Assembly: GCA_964437515.1 (NCBI GenBank)
Contig: CAYTHB010000004.1
Location: 10,924 to 74,923, forward strand
DNA: 64,000 bases
Source of the DNA: Sterolibacterium sp964437515
Lineage (GTDB): Bacteria > Pseudomonadota > Gammaproteobacteria > Burkholderiales > Rhodocyclaceae
Direction: 5' to 3'
Part shown: piece after piece, positions 1-7,944 of the stretch
Layout: the number at the start of each line of letters is the position of its first letter
Position numbering within the stretch: the stretch's first letter is position 1
Notes under the pieces: model-generated
Databases searched by the model: none
What the model saw: the letters and a program-made list of their open reading frames with translations, nothing else
Told to the model about the DNA's origin: nothing
Program-made: the position numbers and the translations under genes

Positions 1-729
1 GGCAATGGTACGTTCAAGCGCGGCCATGTCCATCCGGAAATTGGCATCCATCGGAACAACACGCAGGAAATCACTGCCAATACCGGCCATATCAATGGCC
101 TTGTAGATGCATTTATGAGCACCTGCCGAGGCATAGGCGGTAAGCTGCCGACCGCTGCCCACCAAGCCCTGACGTCGTACATCGACGCCCAGCGCATGAG
201 CTCTGGCCACCAGCAAGGCTACCAGATTGGCCATGGATGTGCCGGTGACAAACAGCCCAGTCGCCGATTCGGGGAAATCAAACAATTCGCGCATCCAGCG
301 CGTGACTTGACGTTCAACCTCGACAGGAACCTGCTCGCGTCCGCCCAGATTGGCATTGAGCCCCGCTGCCAGCATATCGGCCAGCATACCGACGGGTGCC
401 CCTGCACCATGCACCCAGCCCATGAAGCCGGGATGTGCGTTACCAATGGCATAGGGCAGGATGTCGTCCATGAAACTATCGTGGACGGCTTCCAGTGCTG
501 TGGGCTGCTGCGGCAATGTCTGCTGGAATACGGCGCGTGCCGCTTGTGGCACGGGCTGCCAGACCGGACGCTCGCGAATATTTTGTTGGTAATCGAGAAT
601 GTCATCCAGCATACGGTGCGCCTGAGCGCGAAAGCCGTCCCAATCCTGCGGATCGAGGCTGTTGGATGTTTCGTCAGATGAAGTGGAAGCGGATGCGCTG
701 GACGCACACGCCTCTTTTGCTGATTTCAC
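1..729 (-). CDS. PLP-dependent group II decarboxylase family protein, N-terminal part
   Basis: The gene runs off the left edge; 243 codons are visible. After a Ser/Ala-rich N-terminal tail of about 25 residues comes a group II pyridoxal-phosphate decarboxylase fold: DWDGFRAQAHRMLDDILDY (residues 29-47), a GNAHPGFMGWVHGAG block (96-110) and FVTGTSMANL (160-169), which stands where the family usually has SGGSEANL. The block SAGAHKCIYKA (201-211) matches the cofactor-stacking region. The lysine that binds PLP would lie beyond the window. The start is taken as GTG at 729, because an in-frame TGA lies four codons upstream and no ATG occurs before residue 40. Family relatives decarboxylate aromatic amino acids, glutamate or diamines; the substrate here cannot be told. 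The family is clear, the start less so. Confidence 0.8.
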   Translation of the reverse strand, partial: MKSAKEACASSASASTSSDETSNSLDPQDWDGFRAQAHRMLDDILDYQQNIRERPVWQPVPQAARAVFQQTLPQQPTALEAVHDSFMDDILPYAIGNAHPGFMGWVHGAGAPVGMLADMLAAGLNANLGGREQVPVEVERQVTRWMRELFDFPESATGLFVTGTSMANLVALLVARAHALGVDVRRQGLVGSGRQLTAYASAGAHKCIYKAIDMAGIGSDFLRVVPMDANFRMDMAALERTIA

Positions 730-745
730 AATAAGGCTTCAAGAT

Positions 746-793
746 GAACGGGTCGCAAAGATACCGCCGACAGCGGTTAGATGCAACCCGTTC
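746..793. repeat. Nested inverted repeat between korB and the decarboxylase gene
   Basis: The outer arms GAACGGGT (746-753) and ACCCGTTC (786-793) enclose a second hairpin, ACCGC-CGACA-GCGGT (763-777). The element lies just after korB and 17 bp before the decarboxylase start. It could be a weak terminator for the kor genes or a leader structure or operator for the decarboxylase. There is no T-run, so a classical Rho-independent terminator is unlikely. Confidence 0.4.
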
Positions 794-882
794 GGGCATT
801 TTATGTTGTGTCTTTGGAGGCTGATTGACCGAGATGACTCGAAAATCCCATGAATCGCCGCGTTACGACCTCAATTTAATCA

Positions 883-1938
883 TTAACGCAACGACGCGTT
901 CAATGCCTCCAGTGCTTTGCTACCTGGGCACAGATAAGCATCCCTGAGTTTATTGAGCGGCTTGGGTACGGTATTGAGATGGCGATGCAGGTCTTCCGCA
1001 CTGCTATCCACATACAACAGCCCCGTAACGATTTCACCCAAGGCATGACGTTCCTGCAAATAGTTCATCGCACCGATGCGGTCGGTCGGATCATAACCTT
1101 CGGCCACTTTGCGCAGATGCAGCACCGAACCGTCATGCTGCACGACACGACGCAGCGAGCCGGGCGGATAAGAAGTTTCGATCGGATCGCGCGGCAGGAT
1201 CACCTCGACACGATTCACCGCTTCGTTATGCTCGCGCACATAATCGTAACTCTTGGTCGAACCGGCGTGATTGTTGAAGGTGACGCAAGGACTGAGGATG
1301 TCGATAAACGCTGGGCCACGATGACGAATCGCACCCTTGATGAGCGGAATCAACTGTTCCTTGTCGCCCGAGAAACTGCGGCCAACGTAGGTTGCGCCCA
1401 ACTGCAAGGCCAGTGCGACCAAATCAATCGGACTATCGCTATTGACCACACCGCGCTTGTTTTTCGAACCCTTGTCGCTGGTGGCGGAAAACTGCCCTTT
1501 GGTCAGCCCATACACACCGTTGTTCTCGCAGATATAGGTCATATTCACGCCACGGCGCATGGCATGAGCGAACTGACCGATACCGATGGAGGCCGAATCG
1601 CCATCGCCAGATATACCCAGATAGAGCAGGTCGCGATTCGCCAGTGCTGCCCCAGTCAGCACCGAGGGCATGCGTCCGTGCACACTGTTGAAGCCATGCG
1701 AATTGCCGAGAAAATAATCCGGCGTTTTCGACGAGCAGCCGATGCCGGAAAGCTTGGCGACGCGATGTGGCTCGATATCCAGATCGAAACAGGCTTGCAC
1801 GATGGCCGCACTGATCGAGTCGTGACCACAGCCGGCGCAGAGGGTCGAAATTGCCCCTTCGTAATCGCGCCGTGTGTAGCCCAGCGCATTCTTGGGGGTA
1901 TCCGGGCGCAGCAGTTTAGGCTTGGGGATATAGGTCAT
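883..1938 (-). CDS. korB: 2-oxoacid:ferredoxin oxidoreductase, beta subunit
   Basis: This is the TPP-binding beta subunit of a CoA-dependent 2-oxoacid:ferredoxin oxidoreductase, of the 2-oxoglutarate (KGOR) type. It catalyses oxidative decarboxylation of a 2-oxoacid to the acyl-CoA with reduction of ferredoxin. Visible signatures are CAGCGH at residues 34-39, GIGCSS at 65-70, and the TPP/Mg motif GDGDSASIGIG (111-121) followed by NNGVYGLT (139-146). At 351 aa it has the usual length. Its ATG overlaps the korA stop by 4 bp, so the two subunits are probably translated together. Assignment to 2-oxoglutarate rather than pyruvate rests on overall resemblance to KorB and is less certain than the family. 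Confidence 0.9.
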   Translation of the reverse strand: MTYIPKPKLLRPDTPKNALGYTRRDYEGAISTLCAGCGHDSISAAIVQACFDLDIEPHRVAKLSGIGCSSKTPDYFLGNSHGFNSVHGRMPSVLTGAALANRDLLYLGISGDGDSASIGIGQFAHAMRRGVNMTYICENNGVYGLTKGQFSATSDKGSKNKRGVVNSDSPIDLVALALQLGATYVGRSFSGDKEQLIPLIKGAIRHRGPAFIDILSPCVTFNNHAGSTKSYDYVREHNEAVNRVEVILPRDPIETSYPPGSLRRVVQHDGSVLHLRKVAEGYDPTDRIGAMNYLQERHALGEIVTGLLYVDSSAEDLHRHLNTVPKPLNKLRDAYLCPGSKALEALNASLR

Positions 1939-3794
1939 GAGGCCACCTTGCGATTAGGTTGAGCGGCGGTATCGGACAATGCGGTGGCGATACGCTCGGC
2001 GATGAAACGTGCGGTAATCGGCGTGCCATCGTAATGCAACACGCGCACCAGCTTCTTCGGGTCGATATCGTGTTCGTTGATGATGAGACTGCGTAGCTGA
2101 GCACTTTCGTTCTGCTCGACGACGAATACCCGCTCGTGACGCTCGATGAAATGCACCACCTCATCACTGAACGGGAAAGCCCGCACGCGCAGGGTATCGA
2201 CGTGCAAACCGCGCTGTTCCAACTGCACAGCGGCTTCCGCCATCGCACAACTGGTCGAACCATAATGAATCACGCCGATGGTCGTCGGCAGCTTGGCGGC
2301 TTGCAAAATGGGCGCGGGCGCAATCTTGCCTGCCGTATCCAGCTTGCGCCGCAGACGCTCCATGTTATAGACATAATCCGCGCCGGTTTCGCTGTACTTG
2401 GCGTAAGCGTTGCGCGTCGTACCCCGGGTGAAGAAGGCACCGCGTGTCGGATGTGTGCCGGGGATGGTGCGATAGGGAATGCCATCGCCATCGACATCGA
2501 GATAGCGACCAAAATCCTTGCCCGCTTCCAACTCCTCTTCGGACATCACCTTGCCGCGATCGTAGATGTGATTGTCATCCCAAGCAAAAGGCTTGCACAG
2601 CCGTTCATTCATGCCGATATCCAGATCGAGCATGACGAACACCGGCGTTTGCAGACGCTCGGACAGATCGAACGCCTCAGCACCGAGTTCAAAACATTCG
2701 TAGGGATCTTCCGGGAAGAGCAGCACATGGCGCGTATCGCCATGCGAAGCGTAAGCGCAGGAAATCAGGTCAGATTGCTGGGTGCGTGTCGGCATGCCGG
2801 TAGACGGGCCGCCGCGCTGCACATCAAAAATCACCGCCGGAATTTCGGCAAAATACGCCAGCCCGAAAAACTCCTGCATCAGCGAAATGCCCGGGCCGGA
2901 GGTCGCGGTAAAAGCACGCGCGCCGTTCCAGCCAGCACCAATGACCATGCCGATCGAAGCCAGCTCGTCTTCAGCCTGCACAATGGCATACCTCGCCGCG
3001 CCGTTATCCGGATCGACACGATATTTGTGGCAATAGCTGGAAAAGGCTTCAATCACCGAGGTCGAGGGCGTGATCGGATACCAGGCCGCCACCGTTGCCC
3101 CGCCATACACCGCCCCCAAACCGCAAGCACTATTGCCGTCGATGATGATGCGGTCGCCGATCATATCGGCACGCTCGACGCGCAGCGGCAGCGGGCAGGT
3201 GAAGTGCGCCTTGGCGTAGTCGTAGCCGATTTTCAATGCCTTCATATTGGCATCGATCAACTGCTCCTTGCTGCGATACTGTTCGCCGATCAGCTTTTCA
3301 ATTTCCTTCAGGTCGATGTCGATCAAGGCCGCCAGCGCACCGACATACATGATGTTCTTGAACAACTGACGCTGCCGCGCATCCTTGTATTCACGGTTGC
3401 ACATTTCGGTGAGCGGAATACCGATGATGTTCAGATCGTCGCGGAATTTGGAGCGCGGCAAGGCCTTGGTCGCGTCATACAACAGATAACCGCCGGGGGA
3501 AATCTCGGCGATATCGCGATCCCAGGTCTGCGGATTCATCGCCACCATCATGTCGCAACCACCGCGCCGCCCCAGCCAGCCTTCGGCCGACACACGCAGC
3601 TCATACCAAGTCGGCATGCCCTGAATGTTCGAGGGGAAGATGTTGCGCGGTGCGACCGACACGCCCATGCGGATGATGGATCGAGCAAACAGCTCATTCG
3701 CCGAAGCCGAACCGGAACCATTGACGTTGGCGAACTTGATGACAAAATCATTGCAGCCCTGAATGGCTGCTGGTGAATGACTGGACTGACTCAT
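1935..3794 (-). CDS. korA: 2-oxoacid:ferredoxin oxidoreductase, fused gamma-alpha subunit
   Basis: The 619-residue protein carries an N-terminal gamma domain (about residues 14-200, starting NDFVIKFANVNGSGSASAN) fused to the alpha domain, which has the conserved YPITPST motif at 239-245. It pairs with KorB to form the catalytic core. The start is placed at 3794 because this ATG overlaps the stop of the upstream flavoprotein by 4 bp. The reading frame stays open for another 32 codons upstream, but those would lie inside that gene. Fused gamma-alpha KorA proteins are typical of aerobic and facultative Proteobacteria. The complex may serve the TCA cycle or supply low-potential electrons; the window does not show which. 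Confidence 0.9.
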   Translation of the reverse strand: MSQSSHSPAAIQGCNDFVIKFANVNGSGSASANELFARSIIRMGVSVAPRNIFPSNIQGMPTWYELRVSAEGWLGRRGGCDMMVAMNPQTWDRDIAEISPGGYLLYDATKALPRSKFRDDLNIIGIPLTEMCNREYKDARQRQLFKNIMYVGALAALIDIDLKEIEKLIGEQYRSKEQLIDANMKALKIGYDYAKAHFTCPLPLRVERADMIGDRIIIDGNSACGLGAVYGGATVAAWYPITPSTSVIEAFSSYCHKYRVDPDNGAARYAIVQAEDELASIGMVIGAGWNGARAFTATSGPGISLMQEFFGLAYFAEIPAVIFDVQRGGPSTGMPTRTQQSDLISCAYASHGDTRHVLLFPEDPYECFELGAEAFDLSERLQTPVFVMLDLDIGMNERLCKPFAWDDNHIYDRGKVMSEEELEAGKDFGRYLDVDGDGIPYRTIPGTHPTRGAFFTRGTTRNAYAKYSETGADYVYNMERLRRKLDTAGKIAPAPILQAAKLPTTIGVIHYGSTSCAMAEAAVQLEQRGLHVDTLRVRAFPFSDEVVHFIERHERVFVVEQNESAQLRSLIINEHDIDPKKLVRVLHYDGTPITARFIAERIATALSDTAAQPNRKVAS

Positions 3795-5578
3795 CGCTTG
3801 GGAACCTCCGCACCGGCGTGGGCGATTTCGTAATAGAACTCCTGCATGTCCCACGCACCCGTCGGACAACGCTCGGCACACATGCCGCAATGCAGGCAGA
3901 CATTTTCATCCTTGACCATGACGCGCGCGGTCTTGAGCTCGGGCGACACATACAAGGCCTGCTCAAGATTGTTCGCAGGGGCTTTAAGCCGACCGCGCAA
4001 ATCCTCATCCTCGCCATTGGCGGTGAAGGTGATACATTCGGTCGGGCAGATATCGACACAGGCATCGCACTCGATACACAGCTTGGGCGCGAACACTGTC
4101 TCGACATCACAGTTCAGACAACGCTCGGCTTCGGCATACGCCTGACGCGGATCGTAGCCCAGCTCCAGCTCCAGTTTGATATCCGCCAGTGCCTTCTCCA
4201 GCGGCTTCATCGGCACTTTCTTGCGCGCATCCTCGGAAACCTGGTTGTCATAGCTCCATTCGTGGATGCCCATCTTCTGACTGACCAGATTGACCGGCGG
4301 AATCACCCTCTGGGCGACCTCCTTGCCACGGCAGAAGTTGTCGATGGAAATCGCTGCCTCATGCCCTTGCGCCACAGCGGTAATGATGTTTTTCGGGCCG
4401 AAGGCGGCATCGCCCCCGAAGAAGACCTTGGGCAGGGTGGACTGGAAGGTTTTTTCGCCCAGCACCGGCATGCCCCATTTGTCAAACTCGATACCGATGT
4501 CGCGCTCGATCCACGGAAAACTGTTTTCCTGACCGATCGCCACCAGTACCTCATCGCACTCCATCAGCACATCCGGCTCGCCAGTCGATACCAGATTGCG
4601 CCGTCCCTTGGCATCGTATTCGGCACGCACCTTTTCGAACGACACACCACGCAGCTTGCCGTTGTCATGAACAAACTCTTTGGGCACGAGGAAGTTGTGG
4701 ATAGGGATGCCTTCGTGCATGGCATCTTCCTTTTCCCACGGCGAAGCCTTCATTTCCTCGAAGCCACTACGCACCACCACCTTGACATCGGTGCCGCCCA
4801 GACGACGCGCCGAACGGCAGCAATCCATTGCCGTATTGCCGCCGCCGAGCACGATGACGCGCGGAGCCACCTTATCGACATGACCGAAGGCGACATTCGC
4901 CAGCCACTCGATACCGATATGAATATGTGTCTCAGCTTCCTTGCGTCCCGGAATATCCGCATCGCGGCCACGCGGCGCGCCCGTGCCTACAAACACCGCA
5001 TCCCAATCCTGGGCGAGCAACTCCTGCAAGCTGTTCACCCAGCAGTCGAGACGTTTTTCCACACCCATACCAAAAACGTAATCGCACTCCTCGTCGATCA
5101 CGCTATCCGGCAGGCGAAACTTGGGAATCTGGCTACGCATCATGCCACCGGCAGACTTGCCATTGTCAAACACCGTCACGTCGTAGCCAATAGCGATCAA
5201 ATCGCGCGCCACGGTCAGCGCGGCAGGGCCAGCACCCACACAGGCGATGCGCTTGCCGTTCTTTTGCGCCGGAGCCTGCGGCAGACGGTCGCGGATGTCT
5301 TCCTTGAAGTCAGCGGCCACCCGCTTGAGGCGACAGATCGCCACCGGCTCCTTGTCCACCCGGCCGCGACGACAAGCAGGCTCACAGGGGCGGTCGCAGA
5401 CGCGCCCGAGAATGCCGGGAAAGACATTAGCGCGCCAGTTAATCATGTAGGCATCGGCATACTGCCCCCCCGCGATGGCGCGGATGTACTGGGGAACCGG
5501 GGTGTGGGCCGGGCAGGCCCACTGACAATCCACCACTTTGTGGAAATAGTCAGGGTTGTTGATATCGGTGGGCTTCAA
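3791..5578 (-). CDS. FAD/NAD(P)-dependent oxidoreductase with 4Fe-4S domains, partner of KorAB
   Basis: This 595-aa protein belongs to the glutamate-synthase small-subunit/NfnB-like flavoprotein family. Order of parts: N-terminal cysteine cluster (C18, C22, C61, C65, C69), FAD motif GAGPAA near 115, NAD(P) motif VLGGGNTAMD near 240, and two C-terminal 4Fe-4S ferredoxin clusters (C501-C504-C507-C511 and C561-C564-C567-C571). It most likely moves electrons between NAD(P)H and the ferredoxin side of KorAB. Comparable three-gene kor loci are known in Thauera and Azoarcus, where such a subunit lets the enzyme use NADP. The start codon is TTG at 5578, with GGAGG 10 nt upstream. It couples to korA by a 4-bp overlap. 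Confidence 0.85.
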   Translation of the reverse strand: MKPTDINNPDYFHKVVDCQWACPAHTPVPQYIRAIAGGQYADAYMINWRANVFPGILGRVCDRPCEPACRRGRVDKEPVAICRLKRVAADFKEDIRDRLPQAPAQKNGKRIACVGAGPAALTVARDLIAIGYDVTVFDNGKSAGGMMRSQIPKFRLPDSVIDEECDYVFGMGVEKRLDCWVNSLQELLAQDWDAVFVGTGAPRGRDADIPGRKEAETHIHIGIEWLANVAFGHVDKVAPRVIVLGGGNTAMDCCRSARRLGGTDVKVVVRSGFEEMKASPWEKEDAMHEGIPIHNFLVPKEFVHDNGKLRGVSFEKVRAEYDAKGRRNLVSTGEPDVLMECDEVLVAIGQENSFPWIERDIGIEFDKWGMPVLGEKTFQSTLPKVFFGGDAAFGPKNIITAVAQGHEAAISIDNFCRGKEVAQRVIPPVNLVSQKMGIHEWSYDNQVSEDARKKVPMKPLEKALADIKLELELGYDPRQAYAEAERCLNCDVETVFAPKLCIECDACVDICPTECITFTANGEDEDLRGRLKAPANNLEQALYVSPELKTARVMVKDENVCLHCGMCAERCPTGAWDMQEFYYEIAHAGAEVPKR

Positions 5579-5598
5579 CGACGTCTTGCCTCCAGAGG

Positions 5599-5621
5599 AA
5601 AAACCCCGCTGAAAAGCGGGG
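5599..5621 (-). terminator. Rho-independent terminator after the thiolase gene
   Basis: On the minus strand a CCCCGCT/AGCGGGG stem with a TTTC loop is followed directly by five T residues (plus-strand positions 5599-5603). It stands between the thiolase stop and the TTG start of the flavoprotein. Thiolase transcription should therefore end largely here, and the kor genes need read-through or their own promoter. Confidence 0.75.
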
Positions 5622-5662
5622 ACGGAATGTGGAATCTGGGGAATCCGAGGAATCGATGTACT

Positions 5663-6850
5663 TCAAGCGCGCTCGAAAATACCAGCAATGCCCTGGCCGC
5701 CGCCAATACACATGGTCACCAGACCATAGCGTTTGCCGGTGCGCTGCAGTTCGTACAGGCACTTGACGGTGAGGATGCTGCCGGTCGCCGCCAGCGGATG
5801 ACCCAAGGCGACCGCGCCGCCATTCGGGTTGACCTTGGCCGGATCAAAGCCCAGCTCACGGCTGACACACAGTGCCTGCACGGCAAAGGCCTCGTTCGAT
5901 TCGATCACATCGATGTCGTTCAAGTTCAACCCGGCACGCTGCAAAGCGAGCTTCACTGCCGGAATCGGCCCGGTTCCCATGACGCTCGGATCGACCCCGG
6001 CCACCGCGTAGGACACCAGACGCGCCAGCGGCTGCAAGCCTGCTTTGCTGGCAGCAGCGGCTTCCATCAACACCACGGCAGCTGCACCATCATTGATACC
6101 GGAAGCATTACCGGCAGTGACCGAACCGTCCTTCTTGAACGCGGGCTTGAGTTTGGCCAGCGATTCCAGCGAAGCATCGGCCTTCGGATATTCGTCGGTA
6201 TCAAACAGCACCGTGCCTTTGCGGCTCTGAATTTCCACCGGCACGATCTGCGACTTGAAGTGCCCTGCAGCAATCGCCGCCACCGCACGTTTCTGGCTTT
6301 CCAGCGCAAAAGCGTCTTGATCTTCACGATTGATCTTGTAACGATCGGCGATGTTTTCAGCGGTAATCCCCATGTGATTCGGGCTGAACGGATCGGTCAG
6401 CGCACCGACCATCATGTCGACCAACTTGGTATCGCCCATGCGCGCACCGAAACGAGCGGCAGGCATCATGTAACCCGATCGGCTCATGGTTTCGACACCG
6501 CAACCAATCGCCACATCTGCATCACCCAGTTGAATGGCATTAGCTGCCGTCACAATGGATTGCAGACCGGAACCACACAAACGGTTGAGAGTCAGCGCGC
6601 AGGACTCCTGCGCCATACCAGCATCGATGGCAATGGCACGCGAAACATACATATCGCGTGCTTCACCGTGAATCACGTTACCACACACCAGTTGCTGTAT
6701 TTGCTTGGGATCAATCTTGGCGCGGTTGATCGCCTCCTTCACCACCAAAGCTCCCAACTGGGATGCCGTGAAATCTTTCAACGTCCCGCCGAAGCTACCA
6801 ATGGGCGCACGAACGCCACTCACGATCACCACATCACGTTTAGCTGACAT
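5663..6850 (-). CDS. Acetyl-CoA acetyltransferase (thiolase)
   Basis: This is a thiolase of the AtoB/PhaA type, joining two acetyl-CoA to acetoacetyl-CoA or running the reverse cleavage. The nucleophilic cysteine sits in NRLCGSGLQS (about residue 92), the catalytic His in ALGHPLAATGS, and the second Cys in MCIGGGQGIA near the C-terminus. Length (395 aa) is normal. Two ATGs stand in tandem; the second (6850) is preferred because AGGAG lies 6 nt before it and only 3 nt before the first. With a PhaM-type protein elsewhere in the window, a role in polyhydroxybutyrate synthesis is possible, but no phaB or phaC is seen here, and degradation of acetoacetyl-CoA is equally possible. Confidence 0.92.
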   Translation of the reverse strand: MSAKRDVVIVSGVRAPIGSFGGTLKDFTASQLGALVVKEAINRAKIDPKQIQQLVCGNVIHGEARDMYVSRAIAIDAGMAQESCALTLNRLCGSGLQSIVTAANAIQLGDADVAIGCGVETMSRSGYMMPAARFGARMGDTKLVDMMVGALTDPFSPNHMGITAENIADRYKINREDQDAFALESQKRAVAAIAAGHFKSQIVPVEIQSRKGTVLFDTDEYPKADASLESLAKLKPAFKKDGSVTAGNASGINDGAAAVVLMEAAAASKAGLQPLARLVSYAVAGVDPSVMGTGPIPAVKLALQRAGLNLNDIDVIESNEAFAVQALCVSRELGFDPAKVNPNGGAVALGHPLAATGSILTVKCLYELQRTGKRYGLVTMCIGGGQGIAGIFERA

Positions 6851-6871
6851 CATTTTCTCCTGTATATCGGT

Positions 6872-7789
6872 TCAACCTACCCAACTGGCCACCCAGAACA
6901 ACGCAAACAACAACACGCACAGCACCAAGCTGCGCCAAACCAGACCTACTGCACTTTGCATGAAATCGGCATCAGCTTCCTCACCGCTGCCTAGTTCAGG
7001 GCGCTCGCTGAAGCGGACTTCGCCCACCTCATGCACCGATTGACCCAATCGCACACCGATCGCGCCTGCACCACTAGCCAATAGTATACCCGAGCCGGCA
7101 TCCGGCCAGCTTGCGGCCTGCGTGCGCCAGCAATACACCGCATCCTCAAAATTACCCGTCATGGCAAACGCAGCAGCGGTACAACGCAAAGGCAACCAGT
7201 CGATCGCAGCAAAAGCCTTATGTGCCGTCTGCCCAAATGCGCCCATTTCAGGGGTTCCCCACTGATTGCGAAAAAACAGTGCAAGACGATACAGCATCGC
7301 ACCGACCGGCCCGAAAACAATGAAACAAAAAAGTGGCGCAAAGACATGATGGTGCGATGCCAGCAAGGCTTCCTCGATGGCGACCCGCGCCACTTCTTGA
7401 GAACTCATGCGCTCGGCGCTGCGGCCGCGCCACTCACCCAGCAAGGCACGTGCACGATCCAGCTCGCCCATGCGTAACGCCAGATGGGTATCCGTATAAA
7501 AATGGCTGAACTGGCGAAAGCCCATCGTCAGATACAGCATCGCCACATTAAAAGGGAGCAACAACAAGGGCTGCCAATAGATCAGCGCAAACTGCACGAT
7601 CAATATCGTCAGAAGGGGCGGCAATAAGGCCAGCACCCAGGCAATGCTGCCATGCATCTGCTGACCGTCATTGAAGTGATCTTCAAGATAACGGGCGTAG
7701 CGTTTCAGCGGCTCCAGCACAAAACTTTGCTGCGCCAAAGGCCTGAGCTGTTCGAGTGCCAGAGCAAGGATAATGGAAAGAAGAGACAT
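6872..7789 (-). CDS. CobD/CbiB family membrane protein
   Basis: A 305-aa integral membrane protein with hydrophobic stretches at about residues 48-85 and 145-170 and at the C-terminus. It resembles the CobD/CbiB family, whose founding members are adenosylcobinamide-phosphate synthases. No other cobalamin genes are nearby, and this divergent subgroup occurs widely in Betaproteobacteria without a proven function, so a role in B12 synthesis should not be assumed. It lies 18 bp upstream of the thiolase on the same strand, so the two are probably cotranscribed. Confidence 0.7.
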   Translation of the reverse strand: MSLLSIILALALEQLRPLAQQSFVLEPLKRYARYLEDHFNDGQQMHGSIAWVLALLPPLLTILIVQFALIYWQPLLLLPFNVAMLYLTMGFRQFSHFYTDTHLALRMGELDRARALLGEWRGRSAERMSSQEVARVAIEEALLASHHHVFAPLFCFIVFGPVGAMLYRLALFFRNQWGTPEMGAFGQTAHKAFAAIDWLPLRCTAAAFAMTGNFEDAVYCWRTQAASWPDAGSGILLASGAGAIGVRLGQSVHEVGEVRFSERPELGSGEEADADFMQSAVGLVWRSLVLCVLLFALFWVASWVG

Positions 7790-7944
7790 ACCGGATGCAA
7801 AAACGGAGCTAACAATCGGAACAATCGAAACAGCTAATCAAGATACCACATGAACGCCCACCGGGCACTGGTTTGGTGCATCAATTTCACCTGACCGGTC
7901 AATCTATGCCAAGAAATATCCACACCACACATCGCTTCTATCAC

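Noticed and set aside
115..681. A plus-strand open frame at the left edge
   Set aside because: The opposite strand encodes a decarboxylase with matching conserved blocks over the same bases.
3773..6847. A 1024-codon open frame on the plus strand, opposite the thiolase and flavoprotein genes
   Set aside because: It is antisense to two clearly conserved genes, crosses their boundary, and its product is rich in His, Arg and Gln with no recognisable domain. Long stop-free antisense frames arise from the codon bias of the real genes.
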